Origin: Phytohabitans suffuscus
GTDB lineage: Bacteria > Actinomycetota > Actinomycetes > Mycobacteriales > Micromonosporaceae
DNA length: 64,000 nt
Reading direction: 5' to 3'
NCBI RefSeq assembly: GCF_011764565.1
Contig: NZ_AP022871.1
Coordinates: forward strand, 7,564,320 to 7,628,319
Shown here piece after piece: positions 45,143-54,578 of this stretch. Position 1 is the stretch's first letter, and each line of letters starts with the position of its first letter. Below the pieces are notes generated by a model that made no database searches, was not told the origin of the DNA, and worked only from the letters and a program-made list of their open reading frames with translations. The position numbers were made by a program, and so were the translations under genes.

Positions 45143-46295
45143 GAGCGCACCGGGTTTCGTCTGATCAGTTCCCGGGTTATCACGTTGCGCTGGATCTCGT
45201 TGGTGCCTTCGCCGACGATCATCAACGGTGCGTCGCGGAAGTACCGTTCGACGTCGAACTCGGTGGAGTAGCCGTAGCCGCCGTGGATGCGCACCGCGTC
45301 GAGCGCGATCTTCATCGCGGTCTCCGAGGCGAACAGCTTGGCCATGCCGGCCTCCAGGTCGCAGCGTTCGCCCGACTCGTACCGGCGGGCGGCGTGGATG
45401 ACGAGCTGCCGGGCGGCGCTGAGGGCGGTGGCCATGTCGGCCAGGTAGTTGCTGATCGACTGGTGTCGCCAGATCGGTTGGCCGAAACTCTCTCGCTCCT
45501 GGGCGTAGCGCAGCGAGTCTTCCAGCGCGGCCCGGCTGACGCCGAGCGCGCGGCTGGCGACCTGGATGCGGCCGATCTCCAGGCCGCGCATCATCTGGGC
45601 GAAACCGCGGCCCTCCTGCTGCCCGAGCAGCGCGCTGGCGGGGACCCGGAAGTCGTCGAAGGACAGCTCGCAGCTCTCCACGCCCTTGTACCCGAGCTTG
45701 GGCAGGTCGCGGGACACGGTGTAGCCGGGGCCGGGCTCGGCGAGCAGGATGCTGATGCCGCGGTGGGCCGGCCGGGCCGCCGGGTCGGTGCGGCACAGCA
45801 GTGCGACGAGGCCGGAGTGGCGGGCGTTGGTGATCCAGGTCTTCGAGCCGTTGACGACGTAGTCGTCGCCGTCGCGGCGCGCGGTCGTGCGCATCGCCTG
45901 CAGGTCGGAGCCGCCGCCCGGCTCGGTCAGCGCCATCGTGGCCCGGAGCTCACCGGTGGCCATCCTGGGCAGGTAGCGGTCCTTCTGCTCGTCGGTGCCG
46001 AAGTCGAGCAGTAGCTTGGCCACGACGGTGTGCCCGCCCATGGCCCCGGCCAGGCTCATCCAGCCGCGCGCCAGTCCTTCCGTGACGGCGGCGTAGCACG
46101 GCACGGAGACCCGCGCGCCGCCCAGGGCTCGGGTATGGCCAGGCCGAAGATCCCCAGCTGCTTCATCTGCTCGATGAGCTTCTCGGGGTAGGTGTTGGCG
46201 TGTTCGAGATCCCGCGCGACCGGGCGCACCGCGCGATCGACGAAGTCTTCGACGACCTCCACGATGGCGGCCTCGTCCGGGTCGAGTTCGTACAT
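45139..46295 (-). CDS. Acyl-CoA dehydrogenase (one frameshift)
   Basis: FAD acyl-CoA dehydrogenase, about 385 residues once a base near 46120 is restored (MYELDPDEAAIVEVVEDFVDRAVRPVARDLEHANTYPEKLIEQMKQLGIFGLAIPEPW, then VTEGLARGWMSLAG). Signature blocks: MALTEPGGGSDLQAMRTTARRDGDDYVVNGSKTWITNA, LGYKGVESCELSFDDFRVP, RIQVASRALGVSRAALEDSLRYAQERESFGQPI and the base region IHGGYGYSTEFDVERYFRDAPLMIVGEGTNEIQRNVI. Catalytic Glu is in VGEGTNEIQ. Upstream of and coupled to the CoA ester lyase. Confidence 0.93.
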
Positions 46296-46417
46296 GGTGG
46301 GGCCTTTCAGCGCGAGAAGATCAAGCTTTGTGATACATCATGAGATCTGATGGCTCGGTCTGGGAACTAACGTCTTGTGATGGGGGCATCCGTGGTTGAG
46401 ATGGTGGGGTGACGTGG

Positions 46418-47366
46418 ATGGACCTGAAGCAGCTGACGGCGTTGGTGACCGTCGCGGAGTCGGGCAGCGTGACCAAGGCGGCTCGCCTGCTGCACCTGGT
46501 CCAGCCCGCGGTCACCCGCCAGATCCGCCTGCTGGAGGAGGAGGTCGGCGTCGCGCTGTTCACCCGCACCCGCCAGGGATGGTTCCGACCGCCGCGGGGG
46601 AGGCGTTGGCGCATCGTGCCCGGCGGGCGCTGCAGGAGCTGGAACGCGCCCGCGCCGAGATCCGCCCGAGGTGGGACAGGTGGCCGGGATCGTCTCCGTC
46701 GGTGTGCTGGAGAGCCTGGTGGACGTGGTCGTACCGCCGCTGGTGGCCGCCGCCGCGGCGCGGTACCCCGGTGTCCAACTGCGGGTCGTGACCGCGTACT
46801 CGGGCCACCTTCAGCAGTGGCTGGACGACGGCGAGGTGGACCTGTCGCTGCTGTACAACCTGGCCGGCACGCCATCGCTGGCGGTGGTCCCCCTGGTGCG
46901 GGAGGATCTGTGGGCGGTCGCCCCCACGGCGGCCGGACTGGCCCCGGACCGGCCGGTAACCTGGGCGAGGCTGCTGGAGCAGCCGATGGTGCTGCCTGTC
47001 GCCGGGCACGGTCTCCGGGTGCTCATCGACCAGGCCCGCGCGTCGACACCGGTCGAGCCGCGGATCGCCGTCGAGGCCAACTCCATGCACGTACAGAAGA
47101 AGCTGGTCGTCGCCGGACACGGATGGACCGTCCTGCCCGCCGCCGGCGTGGCCGACGACGTCGCGGCAGGGGTACTCAGCGGCGCGCCGTTGACCGAGCC
47201 CGAGCTTTCCCGCTCCGTCGTGCTCGGGCTGCCCCGCGGCATGCGGACACCGCCCCCGGTCGAGGCCGTCGCCGCGACCCTGGGACGCCTGGTCCGGGCC
47301 CTGGTGCACTCGGGCGCATGGCCGTCGGCCCGCCTCAGCGTCCCCGCCGGCGAGGACGGCGGCTAG
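46418..47366 (+). CDS. LysR family transcriptional regulator (two frameshifts)
   Basis: About 316 residues after restoring bases near 46595 and 46670. HTH: MDLKQLTALVTVAESGSVTKAARLLHLVQPAVTRQIRLLEEEVGVALFTRTRQG, then PTAAGEALAHRARRALQELERARAE, and the effector domain GQVAGIVSVGVLESLVDVVVPPLVAAAAARYPGVQLRVVTAYSGHLQQWLDDGEVDLSLLY. ATG 46418 has GGGGTGA upstream; GTG 46409 is the alternative. Divergent from the acyl-CoA dehydrogenase operon across 120 bases, which it probably controls. Confidence 0.9.
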
Positions 47367-47488
47367 CGCGGGTACGCCCGCGGCCCGCCGGCCTGCTATT
47401 GTGTTGCAGTTATTATCATTGCAGCACCAGAGCGGCGGAGGCGTGGCGTGACCCGGTGGACAGCCTCCGCACTCGCCGGGATCCCGTC

Positions 47489-48226
47489 GTGACCGCGACG
47501 GTCGTGCTCGTCCACGGCGCCTTCCACGGCGGCTGGTGCTGGGAGCCCGTCGTGCGTGCCCTGGATCGGCGCGGCGTGCCCGCCGTGGCGGTGACGCTTC
47601 CCTACTCCTGCTGGCAGGACGACGTCCGGGCGCTGCGCGACGCCGTGCGTTCCGTCCGAGGCACCGTCCTGCTGGTCGGGCACAGCCTCGGCGGCGCGAT
47701 CGTGTGCGCGGTCGGCGACGAGCCGGCGGTCGCGCGCCTGGGGTTCGTCTCCGCCCTCGTGGTGGATCCCGACGAGACGGTGCGGGACCGGCTCGCCCGG
47801 CGCGGCGTCGCGGAGCACCTGCGCGACGGGGCCGATCCGGCGGTCCGCGCGGCCATGTCGGCCGGCGACGACGGAAACGTACGGATCGCGCCCGGGGCGG
47901 CCGGCTCGCTGTTCTACTCGGACTGCCGTCCCGAGGAGGTCGCACGCGCGGTGTCCCGGCTGCGCCCGATCAGCGCCTCGTCACTGACCGGGCGGCCGAC
48001 CGCCGCACCGTGGCGCGACAAGCCCGCCTCATACCTGTTCTGCACCGAGGACCGGGCCGTACCGATGGACGTGCAGGAGGCGTACGCGGAGGGCCTGCGC
48101 GGGCACCGGGACCGGCTCGACGCCTCGCACTCGCCGTTCTGGAGCCGCCCGTCGGACGTCGCCGGCGTGTTGGAACGCTGGGCCGCCGAGACCGCCGAGA
48201 CCGCCGAGACCGCCGCGGCCGAGTGA
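47489..48226 (+). CDS. Alpha/beta hydrolase
   Basis: About 245 residues: VVLVHGAFHGGWCWEPVVRAL (oxyanion loop), the nucleophile in LLVGHSLGGAIVCAV, then a lid, PASYLFCTEDRAVPMDVQEAYAEGL with the acid, and the His in LDASHSPFWSRPSDVAGVL. This is the RsbQ/esterase-like group. GTG 47489 is used because GTG 47455 leaves an odd extension; both have modest ribosome sites. The tail contains a nine-base unit, GCCGAGACC, three times in a row (AETAETAETAAAE). The AT-rich gap before it (47396-47425) probably holds its promoter. Confidence 0.88.
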   Translation: MTATVVLVHGAFHGGWCWEPVVRALDRRGVPAVAVTLPYSCWQDDVRALRDAVRSVRGTVLLVGHSLGGAIVCAVGDEPAVARLGFVSALVVDPDETVRDRLARRGVAEHLRDGADPAVRAAMSAGDDGNVRIAPGAAGSLFYSDCRPEEVARAVSRLRPISASSLTGRPTAAPWRDKPASYLFCTEDRAVPMDVQEAYAEGLRGHRDRLDASHSPFWSRPSDVAGVLERWAAETAETAETAAAE

Positions 48227-48234
48227 GCGCGCCG

Positions 48235-48260
48235 GTCGCCGCGCCGTCCGGCGCGGCGAC
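48235..48260. terminator. Bidirectional terminator hairpin
   Basis: GTCGCCGCGCCG and CGGCGCGGCGAC are exact reverse complements separated by TC. The hairpin lies between the convergent hydrolase and P450 genes, 9 bases after the hydrolase stop. Confidence 0.7.
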
Positions 48261-48280
48261 GGCCGCCAGGGCGCTCCGTG

Positions 48281-49534
48281 CTACGAGTCCCGCTCGCCGG
48301 GTGGGAACAGCAGGTTGACGTTGTTGACGCCCCAGGCCATGCCCAGGTGCTCCTCCGGCGTCACGCCCGGGTCGATCCGGAACGACGGCAGCCGCCGGCG
48401 GAGCTCCTCGAAGCCGATGCGCAGCTCCAGGCGGGCCAGGTGCGAGCCGAGGCACCGGTGCGGCCCGACGCCGAAGGCGATGTGCGGCTTGGTCCGCGGC
48501 CGGTCGAAGATCACCTCGTCGGGCCGTTCGAAGTACCGGGGGTCGCGGTTGGCGGCGCCGAGCGGGCAGTGCAGCCGCTCGCCCGCCGGCAGCACGATCC
48601 CGCCGACCTCGACGGTCTCCGTGGCGGTGCGCGTGGGCACCGGCATCGTGGTCCACCGCAGCAGCTCCTCGATGGCGGGCACGAGCGTGTCCGGGCCCGC
48701 GAACATCTCGTCCCACCTGTCCTGGTGCCGGCCGAGGTACAGCATGCACTGGGACAGGGCGCTCTGCACCGTGTCGAGGCCGGCGAAGACCATCAGCAGG
48801 AACGCGTCGAAGACGTCGTCGTCGGGCAGCGGCTCGCCGTCGATCTTCCCGTCGAGCAGCAGGGAGGTGACGTCGTCCCGGGCAGGGGCGGCCCGCCGCT
48901 CGGCGATCATCGCGGTCAGGTAGCCGCCGAGCTCCTGGCTCGCCTCGGCACGCGCCTGGTTGTTCTCCTCGTCGGTGGCGCCGTAGATGCCGTGCATCAT
49001 GATGTCGGCCCACTCGCTGAGCTGGACCATGTCCTCCAGGGGCCAGCCCATGATGCCCATCACGGTGCCGCCCGGGTACGGCAGCGCGAACTCCCGGCTG
49101 AAGTCGCAGGAGCCGCGCTCGATGAACTGGTCGATGAGATGGTTCGCGGCCGCCCGGAGCTTGGGTTCGAGCTTCGCCACCGCGCCGGGCGCGAAGAGCG
49201 GGTCGAGCAGGTTGCGGTACTGCCGGTGGACCGAGCCGTCCAGCTCGATGGGGATCATCCGCTTGCGCTTGCCCTGCAGGTTCTTCTGCTCGGTCGGCGG
49301 CTCGTTCGGAAAGCTGACGAAGCCGCGGTTGTTGCGGCGCAGCACCGAGCTGATGTCGTCGTACGTCGTGACGATCCAGCAGCCGCCGCCCGGTGCGGAG
49401 TAGCTGACCGGTAGCTCGGCGCGGCGATCGGCGATCTCGTCGAGGTGGGACTGGATCGTGACCTTCGTGGCGAACGGGTCGTAGTCGCGCCGTAGCGAGG
49501 ACTTCAGGTTTTCGAGGTCGGTCGGCGTCGCCAT
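48281..49534 (-). CDS. Cytochrome P450
   Basis: A 417-residue intact P450. Motifs: FANEPP-like PNEPPTEQKN, then MIPIELDGSVHRQYRNLLDPLFAP (helix C), LLMVFAGLDTVQSALSQCMLYLGRHQDRW with AGxDT in helix I, EELLRW (ExxR), VILPAGERLHCPLGAANRDPRYFERPDEVIFDRPRTKPHIAFGVGPHRCLGSHLARLEL with the heme Cys. Typical class I soluble actinobacterial enzyme that needs ferredoxin and reductase. ATG 49534 after AGAGGAG. Divergent from another P450 gene. The catabolic genes around it suggest substrate oxidation rather than biosynthesis. Confidence 0.95.
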   Translation of the reverse strand: MATPTDLENLKSSLRRDYDPFATKVTIQSHLDEIADRRAELPVSYSAPGGGCWIVTTYDDISSVLRRNNRGFVSFPNEPPTEQKNLQGKRKRMIPIELDGSVHRQYRNLLDPLFAPGAVAKLEPKLRAAANHLIDQFIERGSCDFSREFALPYPGGTVMGIMGWPLEDMVQLSEWADIMMHGIYGATDEENNQARAEASQELGGYLTAMIAERRAAPARDDVTSLLLDGKIDGEPLPDDDVFDAFLLMVFAGLDTVQSALSQCMLYLGRHQDRWDEMFAGPDTLVPAIEELLRWTTMPVPTRTATETVEVGGIVLPAGERLHCPLGAANRDPRYFERPDEVIFDRPRTKPHIAFGVGPHRCLGSHLARLELRIGFEELRRRLPSFRIDPGVTPEEHLGMAWGVNNVNLLFPPGERDS

Positions 49535-49558
49535 GAACACTCCTCTGCCAATTATGAT

Positions 49559-49597
49559 GTTATGGTCTTGGCGAAGGTTTCCACTACTATAAGACCA
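49559..49597. promoter_or_regulatory. Shared motif and inverted repeat between the P450 genes
   Basis: GTTATGGTC (49559-49567) matches the GTTATGGTG repeats found at 62638-62669 before the HtaA and ferredoxin reductase genes. TGGTCTT (49563-49569) is mirrored by AAGACCA (49591-49597). The 88-base gap between the P450 starts is AT-rich for this genome and should hold both promoters. A common regulator is inferred only. Confidence 0.4.
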
Positions 49598-49621
49598 CAG
49601 TTGGAGAGCAGAGGTAACCGC

Positions 49622-50887
49622 ATGAACCAAGCTGTGGAGGCCCTCGCGCCGGCCAGTCTGGAGGAGCGGGTCGCGCGGTTCTACGACCTCGACGAGGAAC
49701 TGCTGCGCGACCCCTGGCCGCTGTACGCGGAGATGCGCGAGAAGCGGCCGGTCATGCGCGTCGGATCCGCGGTGGTGGTCTCCCGGTACGAGGACATCAA
49801 GACGGTCTTCCGGGACACCGTGAACTTCTCGAACCGGCGGTACACCGGGTCCCGGGTGACCCACAAGCGGGCCGGGCTCTCGCCCGGTGAGGTGAAGCTG
49901 TACGACTACCTCATCGAGCTGGACGTCAACCACATCGGGCAGAACGACCCGCCCGACCACTCCCGCCTGCGCCGCTTCGTCAACCAGGCGTTCTCCGGCG
50001 GGGCGGTCCGCCGGATGCGCGAGCGGGTCGTGCGGATGGCGCACGGGCTGCTCGACGAGGTGGACGCCGGCGGCGAGGAGCCGTTCGACCTGGCGGCGCT
50101 GTCGTGGCGGCTGCCGTTCGCGGTGGTCTGCTCCATGCTCCAGATACCCGACGCCGAGGTGTCGACCTTCCGGGGCTGGGCGCTGGAGATCCGGCGGGGA
50201 CTGGGCACCAACTACGACAACCTGCACGAGGCGTACGACGCGACCAGGAACCTCGAGGCGTACGTGCTGGAGCTGATCCAGCGGCGCCGCGCCCAGGCGG
50301 GCATCGGCGGCAACGACGACCTGGTGTCCAACCTGCTCGCCACCGATATCGACGGCACCCACCTGACCGACCGGGAACTGGTCACCATGTTCGCGGTGAT
50401 GCTGACCTCCGGCAACGCCAACGACATGATCTCCAACGCGGTGATCGCGCTGGAGCGGTGGCCGGACCAGCGCGCGCTGCTGCTCGAACGGCCCGAGCTG
50501 ATCCGCAACGCGGTCGAGGAGTTCCTGCGCTACTGCCCGTCCGCGCACGGGGTGCACCGGGTGGCGGTCGCCGACGGCGAGATCGCCGGCTTTCCGGTCC
50601 GGGCCGGTGAGACCGTCCGGCTGGTGGTCGCCTCCGCCAACCACGACCCCGACAAGTTCGCCGAGCCCGAACGGCTCGACATCACCCGCGCGGACGCCCG
50701 GCAGCACCTGGACTTCGGGTACGGTATCCACACCTGCCTCGGGCAGTGGCTCGCGCGGATGGACATCGAGGTCGCGCTCACCGTGCTCTACGAGCGCTAC
50801 CCGCACCTGCGGATCGCGGCGCCGTTCGAGTACCGGCGCGAGTACCAGTTCCGCGGCCCCCAGCGGCTCCTGGTGAGCCGGCGCTGA
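49622..50887 (+). CDS. Cytochrome P450 with unusual helix I
   Basis: A 421-residue P450 from ATG 49622. Good helix C (QNDPPDHSRLRRFVNQAFSG), ExxR (EEFLRY), VASANHDPDKFAEPERLDITR and heme loop HLDFGYGIHTCLGQWLAR. The helix I region reads AVMLTSGNANDMISNAVIALERW, where the usual AG-x-D/E-T acid-alcohol pair is missing (Ser-Gly-Asn-Ala instead). That predicts altered oxygen activation, as in P450s that rely on substrate hydroxyls or do not do hydroxylation. Divergent from the previous P450; the CoA-transferase starts 4 bases after its stop. Confidence 0.92.
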   Translation: MNQAVEALAPASLEERVARFYDLDEELLRDPWPLYAEMREKRPVMRVGSAVVVSRYEDIKTVFRDTVNFSNRRYTGSRVTHKRAGLSPGEVKLYDYLIELDVNHIGQNDPPDHSRLRRFVNQAFSGGAVRRMRERVVRMAHGLLDEVDAGGEEPFDLAALSWRLPFAVVCSMLQIPDAEVSTFRGWALEIRRGLGTNYDNLHEAYDATRNLEAYVLELIQRRRAQAGIGGNDDLVSNLLATDIDGTHLTDRELVTMFAVMLTSGNANDMISNAVIALERWPDQRALLLERPELIRNAVEEFLRYCPSAHGVHRVAVADGEIAGFPVRAGETVRLVVASANHDPDKFAEPERLDITRADARQHLDFGYGIHTCLGQWLARMDIEVALTVLYERYPHLRIAAPFEYRREYQFRGPQRLLVSRR

Positions 50888-50891
50888 GACG

Positions 50892-53315
50892 GTGGGATCC
50901 GGTGCCCTGCGCGGGCTGCGCGTGCTGGACTTCGGCCAGTACCTGCCCGGCCCGATGCTCGCGATGCTCCTGGCCGACAACGGCGCGGACGTCATCCACG
51001 TCGACCCGCCGGGCGGACCGCGCTGGCGCAGCCCGGCCAACGCCGCGCTGTACCGCAACAAGCGATCCGTACGGCTCGACCTGAAGACCGCGGCGGGCCT
51101 GGCGAAGGCGCGGGCGCTGGCCGTGACCGCCGACGTGGTGGTCGAGAACTTCCGCCCCGGCGTCATGGCCCGGCTCGGTCTCGACCCCGAAGAGCTGCGC
51201 GCGGCCGCCCCGCGGCTCGTCTGGTGTTCGCTGCCGGGCTTCCCGCGCGACGACCCCCGCGCGGGCGTGCCCGGCTGGGAGGGCGTGGTGGCCTCCGCGA
51301 CCGGCCTCTACGCGCGGGCCCACGGTGAGGTCGACGGCGAGCCCTGCTTCAGCGCCCTCCCCGTCGCCGCCAACTTCGCCGCGTTCATGGCCGCACATCG
51401 CGTCGCGGGCGCGCTGCTGACCCGGGCCCGGACCGGCGCCGGCGAGCTGATCGAGGTGTCCCTCTACGAGGCGGCCTTCCAGGCGGTCGGGAGCTACGCG
51501 GAGGTCCCGGTGTCCCGCAAGACGGACAGCCCGGTCTACGCCCGGCTGCACAAGCTGCTGCGGACCGCCCGCGCCGCCGACGGCACCCACGTGTACTTCG
51601 ACACGCCGCTGCGCGGCCTCCAGCGGTTCCTGGACCGGTTCCTTTCCGGGTACCAGCTGCTGGACCTGGACGACGCCGCGATGTCCCGCATGGTCGAGCG
51701 GATCGTCGAGCTGGTCGCGACGAAGCCCGGAGCGGAGTGGGAGCGGATCGGCCAGGAGGAGATCGAGGGGGCGTTCGGGCTCTGCCAGAGCGCGGCGGCC
51801 TGGCTGGCCGACGACCACGCGCTGTCCAGCGAGACCGTCCTGCGGGTGGACGACGCGGAGCTGGGCCCCACGACCCAGCCCGGCTACGGCGTGCTGCTGT
51901 CGCGCAGCCGGCCGCGGGTGCGCTGGGGGAGAGGCCGGCACGACCGGGAGGGTACGGCGATCGGGTGGGAGGCTGAGGGCTTCTCGCTCCCCGCGCCCGG
52001 CGCCGGCGCTCTACCCCTGGCCGGGATCCGCGTCCTGGACTGCGCCACCCTGCTGGCCGGACCGACCACCACCCGGGTGCTCGCCCAGTACGGCGCAGAG
52101 GTGATCAAGGTGGACAAGGCCGGCCTGGCCACCGGCGACATCGAGCCCCTCAGCGACGACCCGTCCGCGTTCCACGGGCACCGCACCGTCAGCGCCGGCA
52201 AACGCATGGTCTTCCTGGACCTCAAGCACGAGCTGGGCCGGGCGGTCCTCGCCGAGCTGCTCCGCACCGTGGACGTGGTGCACCACAACTTCACCACCGG
52301 CGCCGCCCGCCGGCTCGGCGTGGCCACCGAGCAGGTCCGCGCGCTCAACCCGTCCGCCATCTGCTCCCGGATGTCGCTGCACTCGACCGGCGGCCGTCGC
52401 GCCGAGTACCGCGGCCACGAACCGCTGGCGCAGATGGTCACCGGCATGGGCGTGCGCGCCGGCGGCTCCGGGGAGCCACGCATGCTCGGCGTGGTGGTCA
52501 ACGACCACGCGGCCGGCCACCTCAACGCGTTCGGCATCATGCTCGCCCTCCTGGAACGGCACCGGACAGGCGGCGGCCAGGAGGTGAACGCCTCGCTGTC
52601 GCGGACCGCGACGCTGCACCAGCTGCCCTTCATGGTCGGCTTCGAGGGGCGCGAGTGGGACGAGCCGAGCGGTCCCGACGCGCCCGGCTGGCACGCCCTG
52701 GACCGGCTCTACCGCGCCGCGGACGGCTGGTTCTACCTCGCCGCCGGCCCCGCGACGCGACGGGCGCTGGGCGAGATCCCCGGCCTGGACGGCGTCGACT
52801 CGGTCGACGACACCGCGCTCGCGGCCTGGCTCCGGACGCGGTTCCGTCAATGGCCGGTGGGCAAGGCGGTCGACGCCCTGCTCGCCGCCGGCTTCGGCGC
52901 CCACCGGTACGTGTCGATGGTCGAGCTGGCCGGCGAGCCCTCGGTCCTCTCCCGCGGCCTGCTCACCGTCATGGACCACCCCGGCCTCGGCAAGGGCCTG
53001 GGCATCGGCCACCCGGTGTTCGGTCCGGGGCCCGCGTTCCTGGCCGCCCGGCGCCCCGGGATGGACACCCTCGACGTGCTGGCCGAGTACGGCTTCGCCG
53101 ACCGGATCGTGGAGCTGCTGGAGGCGCGGGCGGTGGCCCTCGGCGAGAACCCGGTCGTCAACACGAGCACGCTGCCGGGCTACTGGACCAGCGGGCGGAT
53201 CGTCTCCTACACCAGCGCCGAGCGCCTGGCCCCCATCGTCGACCTGATCACCGCATCCCAGGCACGGCCGGCCCACACACCCCGAGCCATCGAACCGCCG
53301 AGGAGCCGAGCGTAG
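50892..53315 (+). CDS. Double-domain CaiB/BaiF family CoA-transferase
   Basis: An 807-residue protein with two family III CoA-transferase domains in tandem. Domain 1 starts ALRGLRVLDFGQYLPGPMLAMLLADNGADVIHVDPPGG; domain 2 starts ALPLAGIRVLDCATLLAGPTTTRVLAQYGAEVIKVDKAG near residue 375. Both have the family Rossmann-like opening; the Asp that forms the acyl intermediate is harder to place. Domain 1 lacks several standard blocks and may be structural. Family III enzymes move CoA between carboxylic acids. Operon with the upstream P450, so it probably activates an oxidised intermediate for breakdown. Confidence 0.9.
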   Translation: MGSGALRGLRVLDFGQYLPGPMLAMLLADNGADVIHVDPPGGPRWRSPANAALYRNKRSVRLDLKTAAGLAKARALAVTADVVVENFRPGVMARLGLDPEELRAAAPRLVWCSLPGFPRDDPRAGVPGWEGVVASATGLYARAHGEVDGEPCFSALPVAANFAAFMAAHRVAGALLTRARTGAGELIEVSLYEAAFQAVGSYAEVPVSRKTDSPVYARLHKLLRTARAADGTHVYFDTPLRGLQRFLDRFLSGYQLLDLDDAAMSRMVERIVELVATKPGAEWERIGQEEIEGAFGLCQSAAAWLADDHALSSETVLRVDDAELGPTTQPGYGVLLSRSRPRVRWGRGRHDREGTAIGWEAEGFSLPAPGAGALPLAGIRVLDCATLLAGPTTTRVLAQYGAEVIKVDKAGLATGDIEPLSDDPSAFHGHRTVSAGKRMVFLDLKHELGRAVLAELLRTVDVVHHNFTTGAARRLGVATEQVRALNPSAICSRMSLHSTGGRRAEYRGHEPLAQMVTGMGVRAGGSGEPRMLGVVVNDHAAGHLNAFGIMLALLERHRTGGGQEVNASLSRTATLHQLPFMVGFEGREWDEPSGPDAPGWHALDRLYRAADGWFYLAAGPATRRALGEIPGLDGVDSVDDTALAAWLRTRFRQWPVGKAVDALLAAGFGAHRYVSMVELAGEPSVLSRGLLTVMDHPGLGKGLGIGHPVFGPGPAFLAARRPGMDTLDVLAEYGFADRIVELLEARAVALGENPVVNTSTLPGYWTSGRIVSYTSAERLAPIVDLITASQARPAHTPRAIEPPRSRA

Positions 53316-53400
53316 AGAACACAGAGCTGGTGACCGCCCCACCCGCCGGCGCGGACGCCGACGGGGTCGGCCACGCTCCACGGCGAGCAACGGCAGATCT

Positions 53401-53515
53401 AGAGACCTTCCGGGGTCAGGGTCCGGTTCGTCCGCTCGACGTGGAGGGTGGGGATCGGGTTTCGGTGGATCGTGGTACGGATCCGCCCCTCTGGGGGCAG
53501 GTTGGTACCACGATC
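53401..53515. repeat. Repeat module Y, copy C
   Basis: Matches 30248-30354: starts AGAGACCTTCCGG, contains GGATCCGCCCCTCTGGGGGC and is bounded by the 10-base inverted repeat GATCGTGGTA (53468-53477) and TACCACGATC (53506-53515). The inverted repeat could form a 10-bp stem. Lies 86 bases after the CoA-transferase stop. Noncoding. Confidence 0.75.
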
Positions 53516-53838
53516 TTTTGGCCCGGAGCCGCGCGCGGCGCGGGCAGGGTGGTGGCGGCGACGAATTCGCCTGGTTTGTTCTTCTGGCTGCGGTGATCGT
53601 GGACGTGGGCCGCCCTTGTAGGGGCGGTTGAGGTCCGCGATCGCCCCGGCTCTCGGGCGATCTGGTGAGGACAGACCGGAGGTCCTGATCTTCGAGGCTC
53701 TGAGGCTGGGCGCGTCGGTGCGCCCAGCTTCGGAGTCTGTTGCGCGGGCTATCCCGTCTCGGGTGTGGAGGGTTGGCTTGCGGGAGATGCGGTGCGGTGG
53801 TGTCGTGGGTGGGGTGGTTGTGGGTTGTGGGCCGCGGA

Positions 53839-53895
53839 GGGTGAGGCGGCGGGAGCGACGGTCTGGAGCACCGCGGACGTCGCGGCAGCTCAGAG
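53839..53895. repeat. Repeat module X, copy C
   Basis: 57-base match to 24846-24902 and 30142-30198 in the same orientation, sharing GGGTGAGGC, GCGGGAGC, CACCGCGGAC and TCGCGG. The region 53516-53838 between the Y and X copies is G/T-rich, differs in composition from the neighbouring genes and has no supported gene. Confidence 0.7.
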
Positions 53896-53952
53896 CTTCT
53901 TGATCTGGGTTTTCCAGCTCTGTGGAGGGATCCAAGCCACCCCGTCGGCGGA

Positions 53953-54195
53953 TTGATCGGGTCGGCCGGCATGGCCGCCATCGTCACGGCGCACGTCGGC
54001 AGCGGCGGGTTTCCGGAGGAGTCCAGCTATGTCGCGGCCTTTCTCGTGGCGGCGGGCATCCTGGTGGTCGCCACCCTTGTCGCGCTCGCCATACCGGCGA
54101 TCGGTGACGCGATGCTCGACGAGGCGCTGGAGTTCGCCGCGGCGAATGCCGAGATCGGCATGGTTCCGTGTGCCGAGGTGCCAAGGACCACGTGA
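53953..54195 (+). pseudogene. C-terminal fragment of an EmrB/QacA-type MFS transporter
   Basis: About 80 residues resembling only the last part of a 14-helix drug/proton antiporter: IGSAGMAAIVTAHVGSGGFPEESSYVAAFLVAAGILVVATLVALAIPAIGDA, the end of helix 13 and helix 14. The rest of the transporter is absent. It follows directly on repeat module X, so the repeat may mark the break. Not expected to be functional. Confidence 0.6.
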
Positions 54196-54578
54196 GGGAT
54201 TGCACCTTAGTACGCTCCTCTTTTGAGAGGGTTTGTTGCCAGAGGGTAACTCTCTTTCGCGTCGGCCACCCAGACCGGCCCTCCGTGTTCCTGCGGCTGT
54301 TTGGGGCCCCGGCATCCAGAAGTGTTCTTTCCCCCGCGCCTGCACAAGATCGTCCGCGCGCTTAAGATGAGCTTGCAGTTCACATTGATGCCCTAGCGGC
54401 CACTTTACAAACTACTAGCTGTATTTTCGCCTGCGACTGAGGGTAGTCGGCACGGTTGGTTGTGTCCGGTTGTGGTGTGGTGTGTCCTTGCAGTTTGTGT
54501 TGGTTGTTGCGACCAATGTGTGTGGGCTTGTAGGTTCCCGCTGCTTTGTCGACGCGTTTCTCTGGGGAGGGAGACGGC
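54196..54578. promoter_or_regulatory. AT-richer leader upstream of the RHS gene
   Basis: About 380 bases with no supported gene and a clearly lower GC content than neighbouring DNA, especially 54361-54430. It ends in a G/T-rich stretch before GGGGAGGGAGACGGC and the GTG start. It probably contains the RHS promoter; I could not pick a single convincing -35/-10 pair. Confidence 0.4.

Noticed and set aside
48184..48215. Nine-base unit GCCGAGACC three times
   Set aside because: Too short and coding (Ala-Glu-Thr repeat at a C-terminus); not a CRISPR or regulatory array.
54546..54578. TTG start for the RHS gene
   Set aside because: No ribosome site in front; GTG 54579 has a perfect one and leads straight into the signal peptide.
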